From: Rossellomorea sp. SC111
GTDB lineage: Bacteria > Bacillota > Bacilli > Bacillales > Bacillaceae_B
Assembly (NCBI RefSeq): GCF_024733565.1
Contig: NZ_JANIOC010000001.1
Location: 273,184 to 337,183 of the forward strand
DNA: 64,000 nt
Direction: 5' to 3'
Each line of letters starts with the position of its first letter. The stretch's first letter is position 1. Positions 29,893 through 38,703 of this stretch are shown here, in pieces. Made by a program: the position numbers and the translations under genes. Below the pieces are notes generated by a model that searched no databases, had not been told where the DNA came from, and was given only the letters and a program-made list of their open reading frames with translations.

Positions 29893-30783
29893 TCAATGAT
29901 TTCGGGAAACGATCAGTCGGGCAATTTCTGCCAGGAGGCCGGAGTCCACCGGCAAGTTAGTAAGGGCAGTCAATGCTTCGTCAAGATGAAATTGAAGCTT
30001 CTCCTTCGCACCTTTCATCGTCAAAAGACTTGGATATGTACTCTTATGTTTCGATTCATCGCTCCCAACGGGTTTACCAATCATTTCTTCAGATCCCTCA
30101 ATATCGAGGATATCATCCTGAATTTGGAATGCGAGGCCGATGTGGTAGGAAAAGCGTTCAAGTAGCTCGAGTTCATTGGCGGACGCCCCTGAAATGATCC
30201 CCCCGGCCAATACGCTGAATATGAGTAACTTCCCTGTTTTATGAACGTGAATGTTCTCAAGCTCCTGAACGGTTAACCTCTTATTCTCCCCTTCGATATC
30301 GGCAACCTGACCGCCGACCATGCCCTCCGGACCGGCACACCGTGCGAGAAGGGCAATCAGCTTCACCTTTTGATCATTTGTTAAGGCACTATCTTCTGCA
30401 ATGAGCTGAAAACTATATGTCAAGAGACCATCGCCTGCAAGAATCGCCGCTGCCTCCCCAAAAATCTTATGGTTGGTCGGCTTGCCTCTCCTTAAATCGT
30501 CATCATCCATGGAAGGAAGATCATCATGGATCAAGGAATATGTATGAATCATTTCAAGGGCAGATGCCGTATTAAGCCCGAGTATCGGGTCTTGATTGAA
30601 CGTCCTTATTGCAGCCAGCAGGAGGATGGGACGTATCCTTTTCCCGCCTGCCTTGAGGGAATAAATCATGGCCTCCTTTAAAACAAGGGGTATCTTAAGG
30701 CCTTCGACGGTCTCAACCATGTGCTTGGTGATCGATTCCCCATGTTCCTCTTGAAACTCTTTCAGTGTAATGGGAGGATACAT
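29893..30783 (-). CDS. ispA: Farnesyl diphosphate synthase
   Basis: A 296-residue trans-prenyltransferase that makes geranyl and farnesyl diphosphate. The first aspartate-rich motif is DDLPSMDDDD and the second is QIQDDILDIEG; GGKRIRP binds diphosphate. The two residues between the Asp of the first motif are typical of bacterial FPP synthases. It lies three bases after xseB and immediately upstream of the OLE RNA. Confidence 0.95.
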   Translation of the reverse strand: MYPPITLKEFQEEHGESITKHMVETVEGLKIPLVLKEAMIYSLKAGGKRIRPILLLAAIRTFNQDPILGLNTASALEMIHTYSLIHDDLPSMDDDDLRRGKPTNHKIFGEAAAILAGDGLLTYSFQLIAEDSALTNDQKVKLIALLARCAGPEGMVGGQVADIEGENKRLTVQELENIHVHKTGKLLIFSVLAGGIISGASANELELLERFSYHIGLAFQIQDDILDIEGSEEMIGKPVGSDESKHKSTYPSLLTMKGAKEKLQFHLDEALTALTNLPVDSGLLAEIARLIVSRNH

Positions 30784-30786
30784 GTA

Positions 30787-31020
30787 TTATTCCTCCTCAT
30801 CGAGATCAAAGGTTTTTTCCCCTTCATCCGTCATCATTTTGGTTAATTGATTTTCTGCTTTTTGCAACGTATCATGGCAGTATTTCGAAAGACCCATCCC
30901 TTTTTGGTAAAATTCCAGTGCCTTCTCGAGGGGAACTTCCCCTTCTTCCAATTTCTCAACGATCTCTTCCAACTGATCCATAGCTGTTTCAAATGATAGT
31001 TCTTCTTTAGACTTTGCCAT
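30787..31020 (-). CDS. xseB: Exodeoxyribonuclease VII small subunit
   Basis: A 77-residue helical subunit that assembles on the XseA scaffold. SFETAMDQLEEIVEKLEEGE and PLEKALEFYQKGM are the family hallmark. The ATG at 31020 follows GAGGAG by ten bases and gives the usual length; a frame extending to 31077 would overlap xseA heavily. It overlaps xseA by 14 bases. Confidence 0.93.
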   Translation of the reverse strand: MAKSKEELSFETAMDQLEEIVEKLEEGEVPLEKALEFYQKGMGLSKYCHDTLQKAENQLTKMMTDEGEKTFDLDEEE

Positions 31021-32374
31021 TTCGCTCACGCTCCTCAACAGATTCAACTTCACAATGTATTTTTCCATCTCTGACATTAATCTCTAAGCGGTCGCCTGCT
31101 TTTACTTGCTGAGATGATTTAATCAAATGGCCTTCATCCCGGTAAACGAGGCTGTAACCCCTGTCCATGATTTTCAATGGACTGAGGGCATGCAAGGTGG
31201 ACAGTGCTGATGTGAAACGATGATTCTTTTCTTTCAACACTTGTTTAAACTGCTTTTCAAGCACCGTTTGCATAAATAATACCCGTTCATGCTGCACCTT
31301 GATGATTTGGGATGGGTGAACACGCTCGAGCCTTGAATGGAGCCCGGATATTCGATCCCGGTTTTGTTTCACATGCATACCTATATTTCTTTGCAGCTGA
31401 TCTGTCAGCCGGTCGACGGTTTCGATCTTCTGCTGATAGAGATTTCTGGGATTTCTCAAAGCATACGATTTGGTTAATCCATTTAAGCGGCTTCGTTCAC
31501 TTTGGAGCTTTGTTTTAAACGATTTAATCAGCCTTAATTTCCGGTTCATGATTCTTTCCAATAGATCTTCAATATGAGGAACAGCTAATTCCCCGGCAGC
31601 CGTCGGCGTTGGTGCCCTCAGATCCGCCACAAAATCTGCGATCGTAAAGTCCGTCTCATGTCCCACTGCAGAAATGACGGGAACCTCAGACTCGACGATG
31701 GCTTTTGCCACGACTTCTTCATTGAATGCCCACAACTCTTCAATCGAACCGCCCCCCCGGCCGATGATCAACACGTCTATTTCACCGTGCTCATTCACCT
31801 TCCTCATCGCACCGGCAATCGAGCCTGCCGCTTGATCACCCTGGACCAGAGCAGGATAGACGAGGATTTCTCCGATTGGATACCGCCGCTTGATGGTTGT
31901 GATGATGTCTCGGATCGCAGCTCCCGTCGGAGAGGTGACCACAGCGATCCGCTTCGGAAACTTAGGGATCATCCGTTTGCGGCCCTGCTCAAAATAACCA
32001 GCTTTCTCGAGCTTCTCCTTCAACTGTTCATACGCTAAATAAAGCTCACCGATTCCATCGGGCTGCATTTCTTTCACATAGATCTGATATTGCCCGCCTG
32101 ACTCATAAACGGATATATCTCCGCGGATCAATACATTCATCCCATTTTCCGGCCTGAATTTCAGTGATTGATTATGACTTGAAAACATCACAGACAATAT
32201 CCGGGCCTTTTCATCTTTCAGAGTAAAGTACATATGTCCGCTTGAGTGTCTTTTGAAATTGGAAATTTCGCCCCGTACAAACAAGTTGGACAGATGTGGG
32301 TCCCTGTCGAATTTACGTTTTATGTATTTTGTCAGAGCTTGTACCGTTAAATAACGTGATTGATCAAGTTCCAT
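31007..32374 (-). CDS. xseA: Exodeoxyribonuclease VII large subunit
   Basis: A 455-residue catalytic subunit of the single-strand exonuclease. The N-terminal OB fold (YLTVQALTKYIKRKFD to KEMQPDGIGELYLA) is followed by the catalytic core (VTSPTGAAIRDI, IIGRGGGSIEELWAFNEE, VISAVGHETDFTIADFVADL) and a long coiled-coil region. AAAGGAG nine bases upstream selects the ATG at 32374 over one at 32404. It lies in the nusB-folD-xseA-xseB-ispA operon. Confidence 0.95.
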   Translation of the reverse strand: MELDQSRYLTVQALTKYIKRKFDRDPHLSNLFVRGEISNFKRHSSGHMYFTLKDEKARILSVMFSSHNQSLKFRPENGMNVLIRGDISVYESGGQYQIYVKEMQPDGIGELYLAYEQLKEKLEKAGYFEQGRKRMIPKFPKRIAVVTSPTGAAIRDIITTIKRRYPIGEILVYPALVQGDQAAGSIAGAMRKVNEHGEIDVLIIGRGGGSIEELWAFNEEVVAKAIVESEVPVISAVGHETDFTIADFVADLRAPTPTAAGELAVPHIEDLLERIMNRKLRLIKSFKTKLQSERSRLNGLTKSYALRNPRNLYQQKIETVDRLTDQLQRNIGMHVKQNRDRISGLHSRLERVHPSQIIKVQHERVLFMQTVLEKQFKQVLKEKNHRFTSALSTLHALSPLKIMDRGYSLVYRDEGHLIKSSQQVKAGDRLEINVRDGKIHCEVESVEERERNGKV

Positions 32375-32427
32375 GCTCACTGACTCCTTTGTCCCTTGCA
32401 TCAAATGAATTTTATATGCAGGAATAC

Positions 32428-32459
32428 GGAAAGGGACCAGCGATTAGCCGTCCCTTTCC
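32428..32459. other. Strong intercistronic hairpin between folD and xseA
   Basis: GGAAAGGGAC pairs perfectly with GTCCCTTTCC around a 12-base loop. On the operon strand it is followed by GTATTCC rather than a T-run, so it is unlikely to terminate. It may stabilise or direct processing of the folD-xseA mRNA. Confidence 0.5.
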
Positions 32460-32487
32460 TTTAATGTTACGTATATTGTACTATTTT

Positions 32488-33354
32488 TTAACCGTTTTGG
32501 CGATTCCGGAGAGCCAACTCTGCAGATTTCACGGTGTTATAGAGAAGCATGGTGATGGTCATCGGACCGACTCCACCGGGAACCGGTGTGATTTTCCCTG
32601 CTTTCCCCTTTACTTCCGCAAAATTCACGTCACCACACAGTTTGCCCTCTTCGTTGCGATTCATGCCTACATCGATGACGACAGCCCCGGGTTTGATGTC
32701 TTCAGCACCGATCAGATTCGCTTTGCCTACGGCAGAAACGATAATATCCGCCTGCTTTGTAAAGGAAGACATATTGGCCGTTTTCGAGTGACAAAACGTC
32801 ACTGTCGCATTCCGATTCAGGAATAAGTGACCTGCCGGCTTACCGACAATGTTACTTCGCCCTAAAATGACGACATGTTTTCCTTCCACCGAAATGTTTT
32901 CGTATTCAAGCATCTTCATGATACCAAGTGGTGTGCAGGAATAGAAAGTATCTTGATTCGTCACCATTTTCCCAATGGAAACTGGATGAAAGCCGTCCAC
33001 ATCCTTCGATGGAGAAATCGTTTCAATCACTGTAATCGGGTTGATATGCTCCGGCAGGGGAAGTTGAACGAGAATTCCATGAATGTGGTCCTGTTCATTC
33101 AATTCTCTGATTTTCCCAAGCAACTCTTCTTGTGTAAGAGTGGATTCATATAAATAAAGCTCTGAATGGATCCCTAGATTACTGCATGCCTTCCTCTTCA
33201 TTTTCACATAAGAATGGGAGGCATGGTTATCACCCACCAGGATGACAGCCAGGCCAGGTGTGACTTCCTGCTCCTTCAGCTGTTCAATCTGACTCTTTAA
33301 TTGCTGCCGGTAATGATCTGCAATGAGCTTTCCATCAATTATAGAAGCTGACAT
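32488..33354 (-). CDS. folD: Methylenetetrahydrofolate dehydrogenase / cyclohydrolase
   Basis: A 288-residue bifunctional enzyme that converts 5,10-methylene-THF to 10-formyl-THF with NADP. It shows the substrate motif HSYVKMKRKACSNLGI, the dinucleotide segment GRSNIVGKPAGHLFLN and the C-terminal PVPGGVGPMTITML. It supplies one-carbon units and works with the glycine cleavage system encoded further right. It sits between nusB and xseA. Confidence 0.96.
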   Translation of the reverse strand: MSASIIDGKLIADHYRQQLKSQIEQLKEQEVTPGLAVILVGDNHASHSYVKMKRKACSNLGIHSELYLYESTLTQEELLGKIRELNEQDHIHGILVQLPLPEHINPITVIETISPSKDVDGFHPVSIGKMVTNQDTFYSCTPLGIMKMLEYENISVEGKHVVILGRSNIVGKPAGHLFLNRNATVTFCHSKTANMSSFTKQADIIVSAVGKANLIGAEDIKPGAVVIDVGMNRNEEGKLCGDVNFAEVKGKAGKITPVPGGVGPMTITMLLYNTVKSAELALRNRQNG

Positions 33355-33374
33355 TCTCTCGCCCCCTTACATTG

Positions 33375-33761
33375 TTAAGATTGACTTACCTTTGAAAGGA
33401 CACCATTGATAAATTTACTGGATTGATCATCACCAAAGATCTTTGCTATTTCAACCGCTTCATTAATCACCACATTATTCGGAACGTCTTCTACAAACAG
33501 AAGCTCATACACGCCTAAACGCAGAATATTGCGATCGACTTTTGCCAGACGGTCAAAAGACCATTTCTCCAGGCTTTCACGAATATGTCCATCAATCCGT
33601 TCCTGATTCTCCATGAAGCCGAGAACGATCTGCTCTAGATAAGCATCCATCTTCTCCTCTTCCTCCAACACGTTCCTTAGGGCAACCTCCGGCTGAATCC
33701 CACTCATATCTATTTGAAATAACGCCTGTAAAGCCTTTTCACGGGCAACTCTTCTCTTCAT
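33375..33761 (-). CDS. nusB: Transcription antitermination factor NusB
   Basis: A 128-residue all-helical RNA-binding protein that joins NusE on boxA RNA during rRNA antitermination. RRVAREKALQALFQIDMS at the N-terminus and NVVINEAVEIAKIFGDDQSSKFINGVL at the C-terminus (shown only in part as NEAVEIAKIFG) are typical. It is the first gene of the long folD-xse-ispA-OLE-dxs operon. Confidence 0.95.
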   Translation of the reverse strand: MKRRVAREKALQALFQIDMSGIQPEVALRNVLEEEEKMDAYLEQIVLGFMENQERIDGHIRESLEKWSFDRLAKVDRNILRLGVYELLFVEDVPNNVVINEAVEIAKIFGDDQSSKFINGVLSKVSQS

Positions 33762-33862
33762 CTTATATTTACTCCTTTAACTCCATCAATTTTCATACCT
33801 TTGATAATAGCACAAACCAAGGGCATAACGCACGCGTATGTAAAAAAATCAATATTCTGACA

Positions 33863-33984
33863 GAAAAGCGGAGCCGACTGGGCTGGCCCGACAAGCATAA
33901 GATGAATGGGCCGGGAAGGCGCTTTTTGCCTTCATGGACCATTCACCTTATGACCTCGAGGGACAAGGAGGCGGAGCTGGACAA
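33863..33984 (+). repeat. Structured repeat, array B copy 1
   Basis: 122-base copy of the unit described at 25297. The inner arm is GAATGGGCC/GGACCATTC; the outer arm GCCGACT/AGGAGGC has two mismatches, the only copy in which the outer helix is poor. Confidence 0.85.
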
Positions 33985-33987
33985 CTC

Positions 33988-34108
33988 GAAAAGCGGAGGC
34001 GGGTTGGTCAGGCCCGACAAGCATTTCTGGGAAATCCCTGAAGGCGTTCTTTGCCTTTGGGGATTTCCCAGAAATGACCTCGAGGGACTACCCGCCGGAG
34101 TTGGACAA
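33988..34108 (+). repeat. Structured repeat, array B copy 2
   Basis: 121-base copy. The whole inner arm, including the normally conserved CATAAG, is replaced by CATTTCTGGGAAATCCC paired with GGGATTTCCCAGAAATG (17 perfect pairs). The outer arm is GGCGGGT/ACCCGCC. Confidence 0.9.
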
Positions 34109-34111
34109 CTC

Positions 34112-34234
34112 GAAAAGCGGAGGGGATTTGCCAGAGGCGACAAGCATATGACGAACCATCCGGAAAGGCGTTCTTTTGCCTTTTTGGATGATTTGACATA
34201 TGACCTCGAGCCTCTAATCCCCGGAGCTGGATCA
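34112..34234 (+). repeat. Structured repeat, array B copy 3
   Basis: 123-base copy. The outer arm is GGGGATT/AATCCCC, the second helix AGAGGC/GCCTCT and the inner arm CATATG/CATATG. It ends beside the yqhY terminator. Confidence 0.9.
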
Positions 34235-34269
34235 CAAAAAAAAGAACGGACCCCTAAAGGACCGTCCTT
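34234..34269 (-). terminator. Terminator of yqhY (end of the accBC-yqhY unit)
   Basis: On the minus strand GGACGGTCC pairs with GGTCCGTTC (one mismatch) and is followed by eight T residues right after the yqhY stop. Confidence 0.88.
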
Positions 34270-34274
34270 CCCCA

Positions 34275-34685
34275 TTACATTTCATCTTCAATTTCAGCTT
34301 CAAACTTTTGGTTTTCAAATTGAACGCCAACGATATGCACATTCACTTCATCTGCTTCGAGAGCAGTCATGTTAAGCAATGCTTGACGGATGTTGTCCTG
34401 GATCTTCTGAGCGACCGTCGGGATGGCTACACCGAATTTCATGATGCAGTATACATCCACGATGATTCCTTCTTCGGCCAGTTCCACTTTGACACCTTTA
34501 CCGTGGTTTTTCTTTCCGAGACGTTCGACGACACCTGTGGCAAAATTTCCGCGCATTTGGGATACGCCTTCGACTTCTGACGCGGCGATTCCTGCGATTA
34601 CTTCAATCACTTCAGGTGCGATTTCAATTTTCCCAAGACCGTCTTTACCGTGAGACATTTGTAAAAGGTTTTGATTTTCCGCCAT
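34275..34685 (-). CDS. yqhY: Asp23/Gls24 family protein YqhY
   Basis: A 136-residue Asp23/Gls24 family protein (IEIAPEVIEVIAGIAASEVEG near the N-terminus, shown in part; VYCIMKFGVAIPTVAQKIQ). AGGAGG eight bases upstream fixes the ATG at 34685. In Bacillus yqhY is co-transcribed with accB and accC and its loss affects acetyl-CoA carboxylase activity, so a role in tuning fatty-acid synthesis is likely; the mechanism is not evident from the sequence. Confidence 0.92.
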   Translation of the reverse strand: MAENQNLLQMSHGKDGLGKIEIAPEVIEVIAGIAASEVEGVSQMRGNFATGVVERLGKKNHGKGVKVELAEEGIIVDVYCIMKFGVAIPTVAQKIQDNIRQALLNMTALEADEVNVHIVGVQFENQKFEAEIEDEM

Positions 34686-34708
34686 GTAAGGCACCTCCTG
34701 AATTCACA

Positions 34709-36061
34709 CTAGGATTTCATTACTTCATATTTTTCTAAGAATTTCGTATTGAATTCCCCACCTACAAAGGTTTCATGATCTAATAGTCTCAGATGGAACG
34801 GAATGGTTGTGTGTATGCCTTCAACCACAAATTCACTTAGAGCCCGTTTCATCCTTGAAATAGCTTCTTCACGTGTCGCTCCATAGGTAATCACTTTGGC
34901 AATCATGCTGTCGTAATATGGAGGGATCATATAACCAGGATATGCGGCTGAGTCGACTCTTACGCCAATGCCGCCAGGTGGAAGATACATTTCGATCCGG
35001 CCTGCTGAAGGCATGAAATTTTTCTCTGGATTCTCTGCATTGATACGGCATTCGATGGCCCAGCCAGTAAACGTTACTTCTTCCTGTGTCAGGGAAAGCT
35101 TTTGTCCTGATGCCACTAGAATCTGTTCCTTAATCAAATCAACACCTGTTACTTGTTCGGTTACAGGATGTTCCACCTGGATACGCGTATTCATTTCCAT
35201 AAAGTAGAATGATTGGTTAACGTAGTCATATATAAATTCTACCGTGCCGGCACCTGTATAATCAACCGCTTTGGCTGCTTTTACTGCCGCTTCCCCCATT
35301 TTAACACGATTCTCTTCTGTTAAAGCAGGTGACGGTGTTTCTTCAATCAGTTTTTGAAGGCGGCGTTGAATCGTACAGTCCCGCTCACCAAGGTGGATCA
35401 CGTTTCCGAAGTTATCAGCGAGAACCTGAATTTCCACATGCCTGAAGTCCTCGATGAACTTCTCGATATATACACCAGGGTTTCCGAATGCCGTCATGGC
35501 TTCCTGCTGGGTGATCGTCACCCCTTTGATAAGCTCTTCCTGACTTTTCGCGACACGGATCCCTTTTCCTCCACCACCGGCAGTGGCTTTGATGATGACG
35601 GGATAACCCATTGCTTCAGCAAGCTGAACCGCATCATCTGCATCCTTCACAATGCCTTTTGAACCAGGTACAATCGGAACGCCTGCTTCCCTCATCGTTT
35701 CACGGGCGACGTCTTTCGTCCCCATCTTAGAGATGGCTTCTGGTGAAGGACCAATGAAGATGATGTTGCAATCGCGGCACAGCTCTGCAAAGTCAGAGTT
35801 CTCAGCTAGAAATCCGTATCCCGGGTGGATGGCATCACAATCTGTCAGTTTTGCCACGCTAATGATGTTTGTGAAATTCAGGTAGCTGTCTTTCGATGCA
35901 GTAGGTCCGATGCAATACGCTTCATCCGCTAATTGAACATGGAGTGCCTCTTTATCAGCTTCAGAATAAACGGCTACACTTTCAATGCCTAAATCTCGGC
36001 ATGCACGTATGATACGTACAGCAATTTCTCCTCGATTGGCGATTAATACCTTTTTTATCAT
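34709..36061 (-). CDS. accC: Acetyl-CoA carboxylase, biotin carboxylase subunit
   Basis: A 450-residue ATP-grasp enzyme that carboxylates biotin on AccB. Motifs: [20 protein letters not shown], the glycine-rich ATP loop [26 protein letters not shown]. It follows accB by 15 bases and precedes yqhY. Together with AccAD (not in the window) it forms malonyl-CoA, the elongation substrate that joins the branched acyl-CoA primers made by Bkd. Confidence 0.97.
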   Translation of the reverse strand: MIKKVLIANRGEIAVRIIRACRDLGIESVAVYSEADKEALHVQLADEAYCIGPTASKDSYLNFTNIISVAKLTDCDAIHPGYGFLAENSDFAELCRDCNIIFIGPSPEAISKMGTKDVARETMREAGVPIVPGSKGIVKDADDAVQLAEAMGYPVIIKATAGGGGKGIRVAKSQEELIKGVTITQQEAMTAFGNPGVYIEKFIEDFRHVEIQVLADNFGNVIHLGERDCTIQRRLQKLIEETPSPALTEENRVKMGEAAVKAAKAVDYTGAGTVEFIYDYVNQSFYFMEMNTRIQVEHPVTEQVTGVDLIKEQILVASGQKLSLTQEEVTFTGWAIECRINAENPEKNFMPSAGRIEMYLPPGGIGVRVDSAAYPGYMIPPYYDSMIAKVITYGATREEAISRMKRALSEFVVEGIHTTIPFHLRLLDHETFVGGEFNTKFLEKYEVMKS

Positions 36062-36076
36062 ATCTATTTTCGCTCC

Positions 36077-36580
36077 TTATTCAGGTTTAACCAAGAATAA
36101 CGGCTGACCATATTCCACTAATTGACCGTCTTTTACTAAAATTTCTACGATTTCACCTTTTGCTTCGGCTTCGATTTCATTAAATAGTTTCATCGCTTCT
36201 ACAATGCATACGACTGAGCTTTCATCGACTTTATCTCCTACTTTTACATATGGACCTGATTCAGGGGAAGAAGATTGGTAGAACGTCCCAACCATCGGAG
36301 ACGTGATTTTATGTAAGTTGGAATCCTCGACTTGTGCTTGAGGAGCTTCCTTATCTTCTGCTTTTGCAGAAGGGGCAGCATCCTGCACTGGTGCCTGCTG
36401 TACCGCCTGGGCTGCCGGTTTCACTTCTTCCACTGCTTGTACCGCCGGTTGGGCAGAAACCGTTACACCAATATTTTTCTTTAAGTTAATCTTTGAACCA
36501 TCATGCTCGTATGTAAACTCTTCAACACTGGATTGATCTACGAGTTTGATTATTTCGCGAATTTCTTGAATTTTCAACAC
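36077..36580 (-). CDS. accB: Biotin carboxyl carrier protein of acetyl-CoA carboxylase
   Basis: A 167-residue carrier. The N-terminal helical part ([16 protein letters not shown]) is followed by an Ala/Pro/Gln-rich linker (about 45-85) and a biotinyl domain with the target lysine in EAMKLFNEI. The GTG at 36580 is preferred: AGAGGGG lies eight bases upstream, and it gives the usual MLKIQEI start; a GTG nine bases further up overlaps the ribosome binding site. Confidence 0.94.
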   Translation of the reverse strand: MLKIQEIREIIKLVDQSSVEEFTYEHDGSKINLKKNIGVTVSAQPAVQAVEEVKPAAQAVQQAPVQDAAPSAKAEDKEAPQAQVEDSNLHKITSPMVGTFYQSSSPESGPYVKVGDKVDESSVVCIVEAMKLFNEIEAEAKGEIVEILVKDGQLVEYGQPLFLVKPE

Positions 36581-36797
36581 TGTTGACACCCCTCTTATAG
36601 TTTAAAAAATTATGACTAGCTACTAACATCATACGATAATACCACGTATAAATTCAATATGCGATTCCTACCATCCTGTTAAGCGCATACAACTCTACCT
36701 CTATTCTAGACCTTTTTCGGTGAAAAATAAAATAATAGAAAAGGATTTTTCATTTTTGTGATAAAAAGGGACTTTAAGGGACATTTCCTTGTCCAAA

Positions 36798-36836
36798 CAT
36801 AAATAAGCCGCCTAAAGGTTCTCCTTTAGGCGGCTC
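36798..36836 (-). terminator. Terminator of the spoIIIA operon
   Basis: A 13-base perfect stem AGCCGCCTAAAGG/CCTTTAGGCGGCT with a four-base loop follows the spoIIIAH stop; the trailing run is TTATTTAT. Confidence 0.85.
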
Positions 36837-36849
36837 CTGGTCCTATCGT

Positions 36850-37404
36850 TTAGTTTGCAGGCTGGAATTCCACTGCTACGGGCTTCATTTGTCCCACTTC
36901 ACTCATGACCAGTCGGATGATTTCATTCGCATCCGCTTTAGAGTGCTCTTTGTCTGATTTCACTGTGATCCGGATGTTCTCTCCGTTCGCTCTGACAAGG
37001 GCATCGTCATAACCCATTGTTTTAATCATCGTTTCCAGGACCGATTCCGTCATGGCTAACTCACGAAGGTTTTCCATTTGCTCATAGGCTGCACTCTTTT
37101 CTTCCGCTGACACATCCGCATTTGCAACCTTTGCTTCCAACTCTTCTCGGAGCTGATCACGCTGGTCTGTCACTTCAATACGCAATGCTTCGAACATTTC
37201 GTTTCCAGCGGCATCGGTCACGACTTCCATGCCATTGCCTGACATTGTCTCTTTATCTCCACCCTTTGCCTGCTCTTTCCCATCCTTCTCTTGATAAGCC
37301 ATATCTGTCGCTTGTTGTGTTGGTGAGGTAATGTAGTAAACCGAAAGGACGATCACAAGACTCAACATCGTTAATAACCAAACCGTTTGTTTTTTAAGTA
37401 ACAT
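36850..37404 (-). CDS. spoIIIAH: Stage III sporulation protein AH
   Basis: A 184-residue mother-cell membrane protein with a single N-terminal transmembrane segment (VWLLTMLSLVIVLSVYYI) and an extracellular domain in the intermembrane space. The C-terminal part (about 95-184) is the YscJ/FliF-like ring-building domain that binds forespore SpoIIQ to form the feeding-tube channel. It is the last gene of the spoIIIA operon. Confidence 0.94.
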   Translation of the reverse strand: MLLKKQTVWLLTMLSLVIVLSVYYITSPTQQATDMAYQEKDGKEQAKGGDKETMSGNGMEVVTDAAGNEMFEALRIEVTDQRDQLREELEAKVANADVSAEEKSAAYEQMENLRELAMTESVLETMIKTMGYDDALVRANGENIRITVKSDKEHSKADANEIIRLVMSEVGQMKPVAVEFQPAN

Positions 37405-37418
37405 CTATCATTTCCCCC

Positions 37419-38072
37419 TTATTGTTTGGGCAGGACCGATACCCGGTGACTTGGAACGTCAAGGGCACGGGTGACGGCCTCTATAATCCATTTTTTGATT
37501 TGTATGTTATCGGCTCCCTTTGCTACTACAAGGACACCGGTGACTTTAGGTTTTTTTGTTTCTTTCACAATGGGAACTTCCTTATCACCGTTGTTCACAA
37601 TGACGATTTCTTCTTCCCGGGACTTATCTTCAATCGACCGCTTTCCACCTTCTTTATCTGCTTCATCAGTGGATTGTATTTTTGTCGATTCATTCTTCTC
37701 ATACACTTTTGATTCCGTTGCCTCCACATTGACCACGACATATACATCGCTGACCCCTACGATTTGATCAAGGGCTTCTTTCAACTGATTCTCGTATTGA
37801 TCTTCATACCCCCTCATGGAGCCATCCGACTCCTTTTGACCGGATCCGAATGTCGCCACCTCTTCAGGGGTTCCTCCATCCACCTGCTTCGCAACCTCAA
37901 GCCCTTTATCTCCGCTCCACAGATCGCTGATCAGCATGAATGCCACTCCTACGAGGAGCACTATGAGAAAATAATGCAGCCTTTTGCCTTTTTTCCCACT
38001 GGGTGGAGAGTTCGCGTCTTCCTTTGATAACCATTCCTTCAACATATTCAGCGGACCTTTATTAAAGTTCAT
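37419..38072 (-). CDS. spoIIIAG: Stage III sporulation protein AG
   Basis: A 217-residue single-pass membrane protein (helix about HYFLIVLLVGVAFMLISD) whose extracellular domain forms the large ring of the mother cell-forespore channel. KESDGSMRGYEDQYENQLKE and VGVSDVYVVVNVEATESKVYE (in part) are typical. The ATG at 38072 has GGGGAAG upstream and overlaps the spoIIIAF stop by 11 bases; a longer frame to 38096 is less likely. Confidence 0.93.
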   Translation of the reverse strand: MNFNKGPLNMLKEWLSKEDANSPPSGKKGKRLHYFLIVLLVGVAFMLISDLWSGDKGLEVAKQVDGGTPEEVATFGSGQKESDGSMRGYEDQYENQLKEALDQIVGVSDVYVVVNVEATESKVYEKNESTKIQSTDEADKEGGKRSIEDKSREEEIVIVNNGDKEVPIVKETKKPKVTGVLVVAKGADNIQIKKWIIEAVTRALDVPSHRVSVLPKQ

Positions 38073-38691
38073 TCGCTTCCCCAGTCCCCCCTTCAACTGT
38101 AATGATTATTTTGTCTTGTGATAGATTCCATTGCTCGGCTAGTAAGGAGGCAAGTTGGGACGTATCTTCGTCGGATGTTTTCTTTCTCGCTTCAGATCCC
38201 GTATCGATCTCCACGTTTTGGACTGTTTCAATGGTGCTTTCTTTTTCACTTTCCTTTTCTTTCACAATCACTGACACTTCTGTAATACTGTCTGGTAGAT
38301 TCTCTACGTCATCAGCTTGTATGGTCACCTTCTCAATGACTTTGCCGTGCTCATCCATCATCTCCTTTTCTGCTAGTTGTTTCATTTGGACAGCCATCTG
38401 TTCTAAAATATATGCACGTTGTGAGGCTTGTATTTCTTTTTTCTTCATTTCTATTTCATTTTCCATCGATTTATTCTGAGAAGGTCCATTTAAATCGATG
38501 GAATTCATCACCTCATCAAAATCCGTGGACATCAATTTAAAGAGTGGTGTGAGGATGATGGTGATCAATAATAAGCCGGTCACGATTTTGGCATATTTCT
38601 GCATGTTGGAGCTTGGGAGCAGCATGTCAATGACGGTGGCTAAGAGAACAAAGATAATGATATTTGTAATCCAATCGGTTAGAAATGACAT
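38062..38691 (-). CDS. spoIIIAF: Stage III sporulation protein AF
   Basis: A 209-residue membrane protein with two N-terminal transmembrane segments (ITNIIIFVLLATVIDMLLP and YAKIVTGLLLITIILTPLF) and a soluble C-terminal domain facing the intermembrane space, the family layout. It is followed without a gap by spoIIIAG. Confidence 0.93.
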   Translation of the reverse strand: MSFLTDWITNIIIFVLLATVIDMLLPSSNMQKYAKIVTGLLLITIILTPLFKLMSTDFDEVMNSIDLNGPSQNKSMENEIEMKKKEIQASQRAYILEQMAVQMKQLAEKEMMDEHGKVIEKVTIQADDVENLPDSITEVSVIVKEKESEKESTIETVQNVEIDTGSEARKKTSDEDTSQLASLLAEQWNLSQDKIIITVEGGTGEANEL

Positions 38692-38703
38692 GACGGGTCC
38701 TCC

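Noticed and set aside
25297..34234. CRISPR arrays
   Set aside because: The repeats are tandem with only one to three bases between copies, have no unique spacers and no cas genes nearby.
33902..34375. Long open frames on both strands across repeat array B
   Set aside because: They span the inverted arms of the repeats and extend into yqhY on the wrong strand; no start signal or family features.
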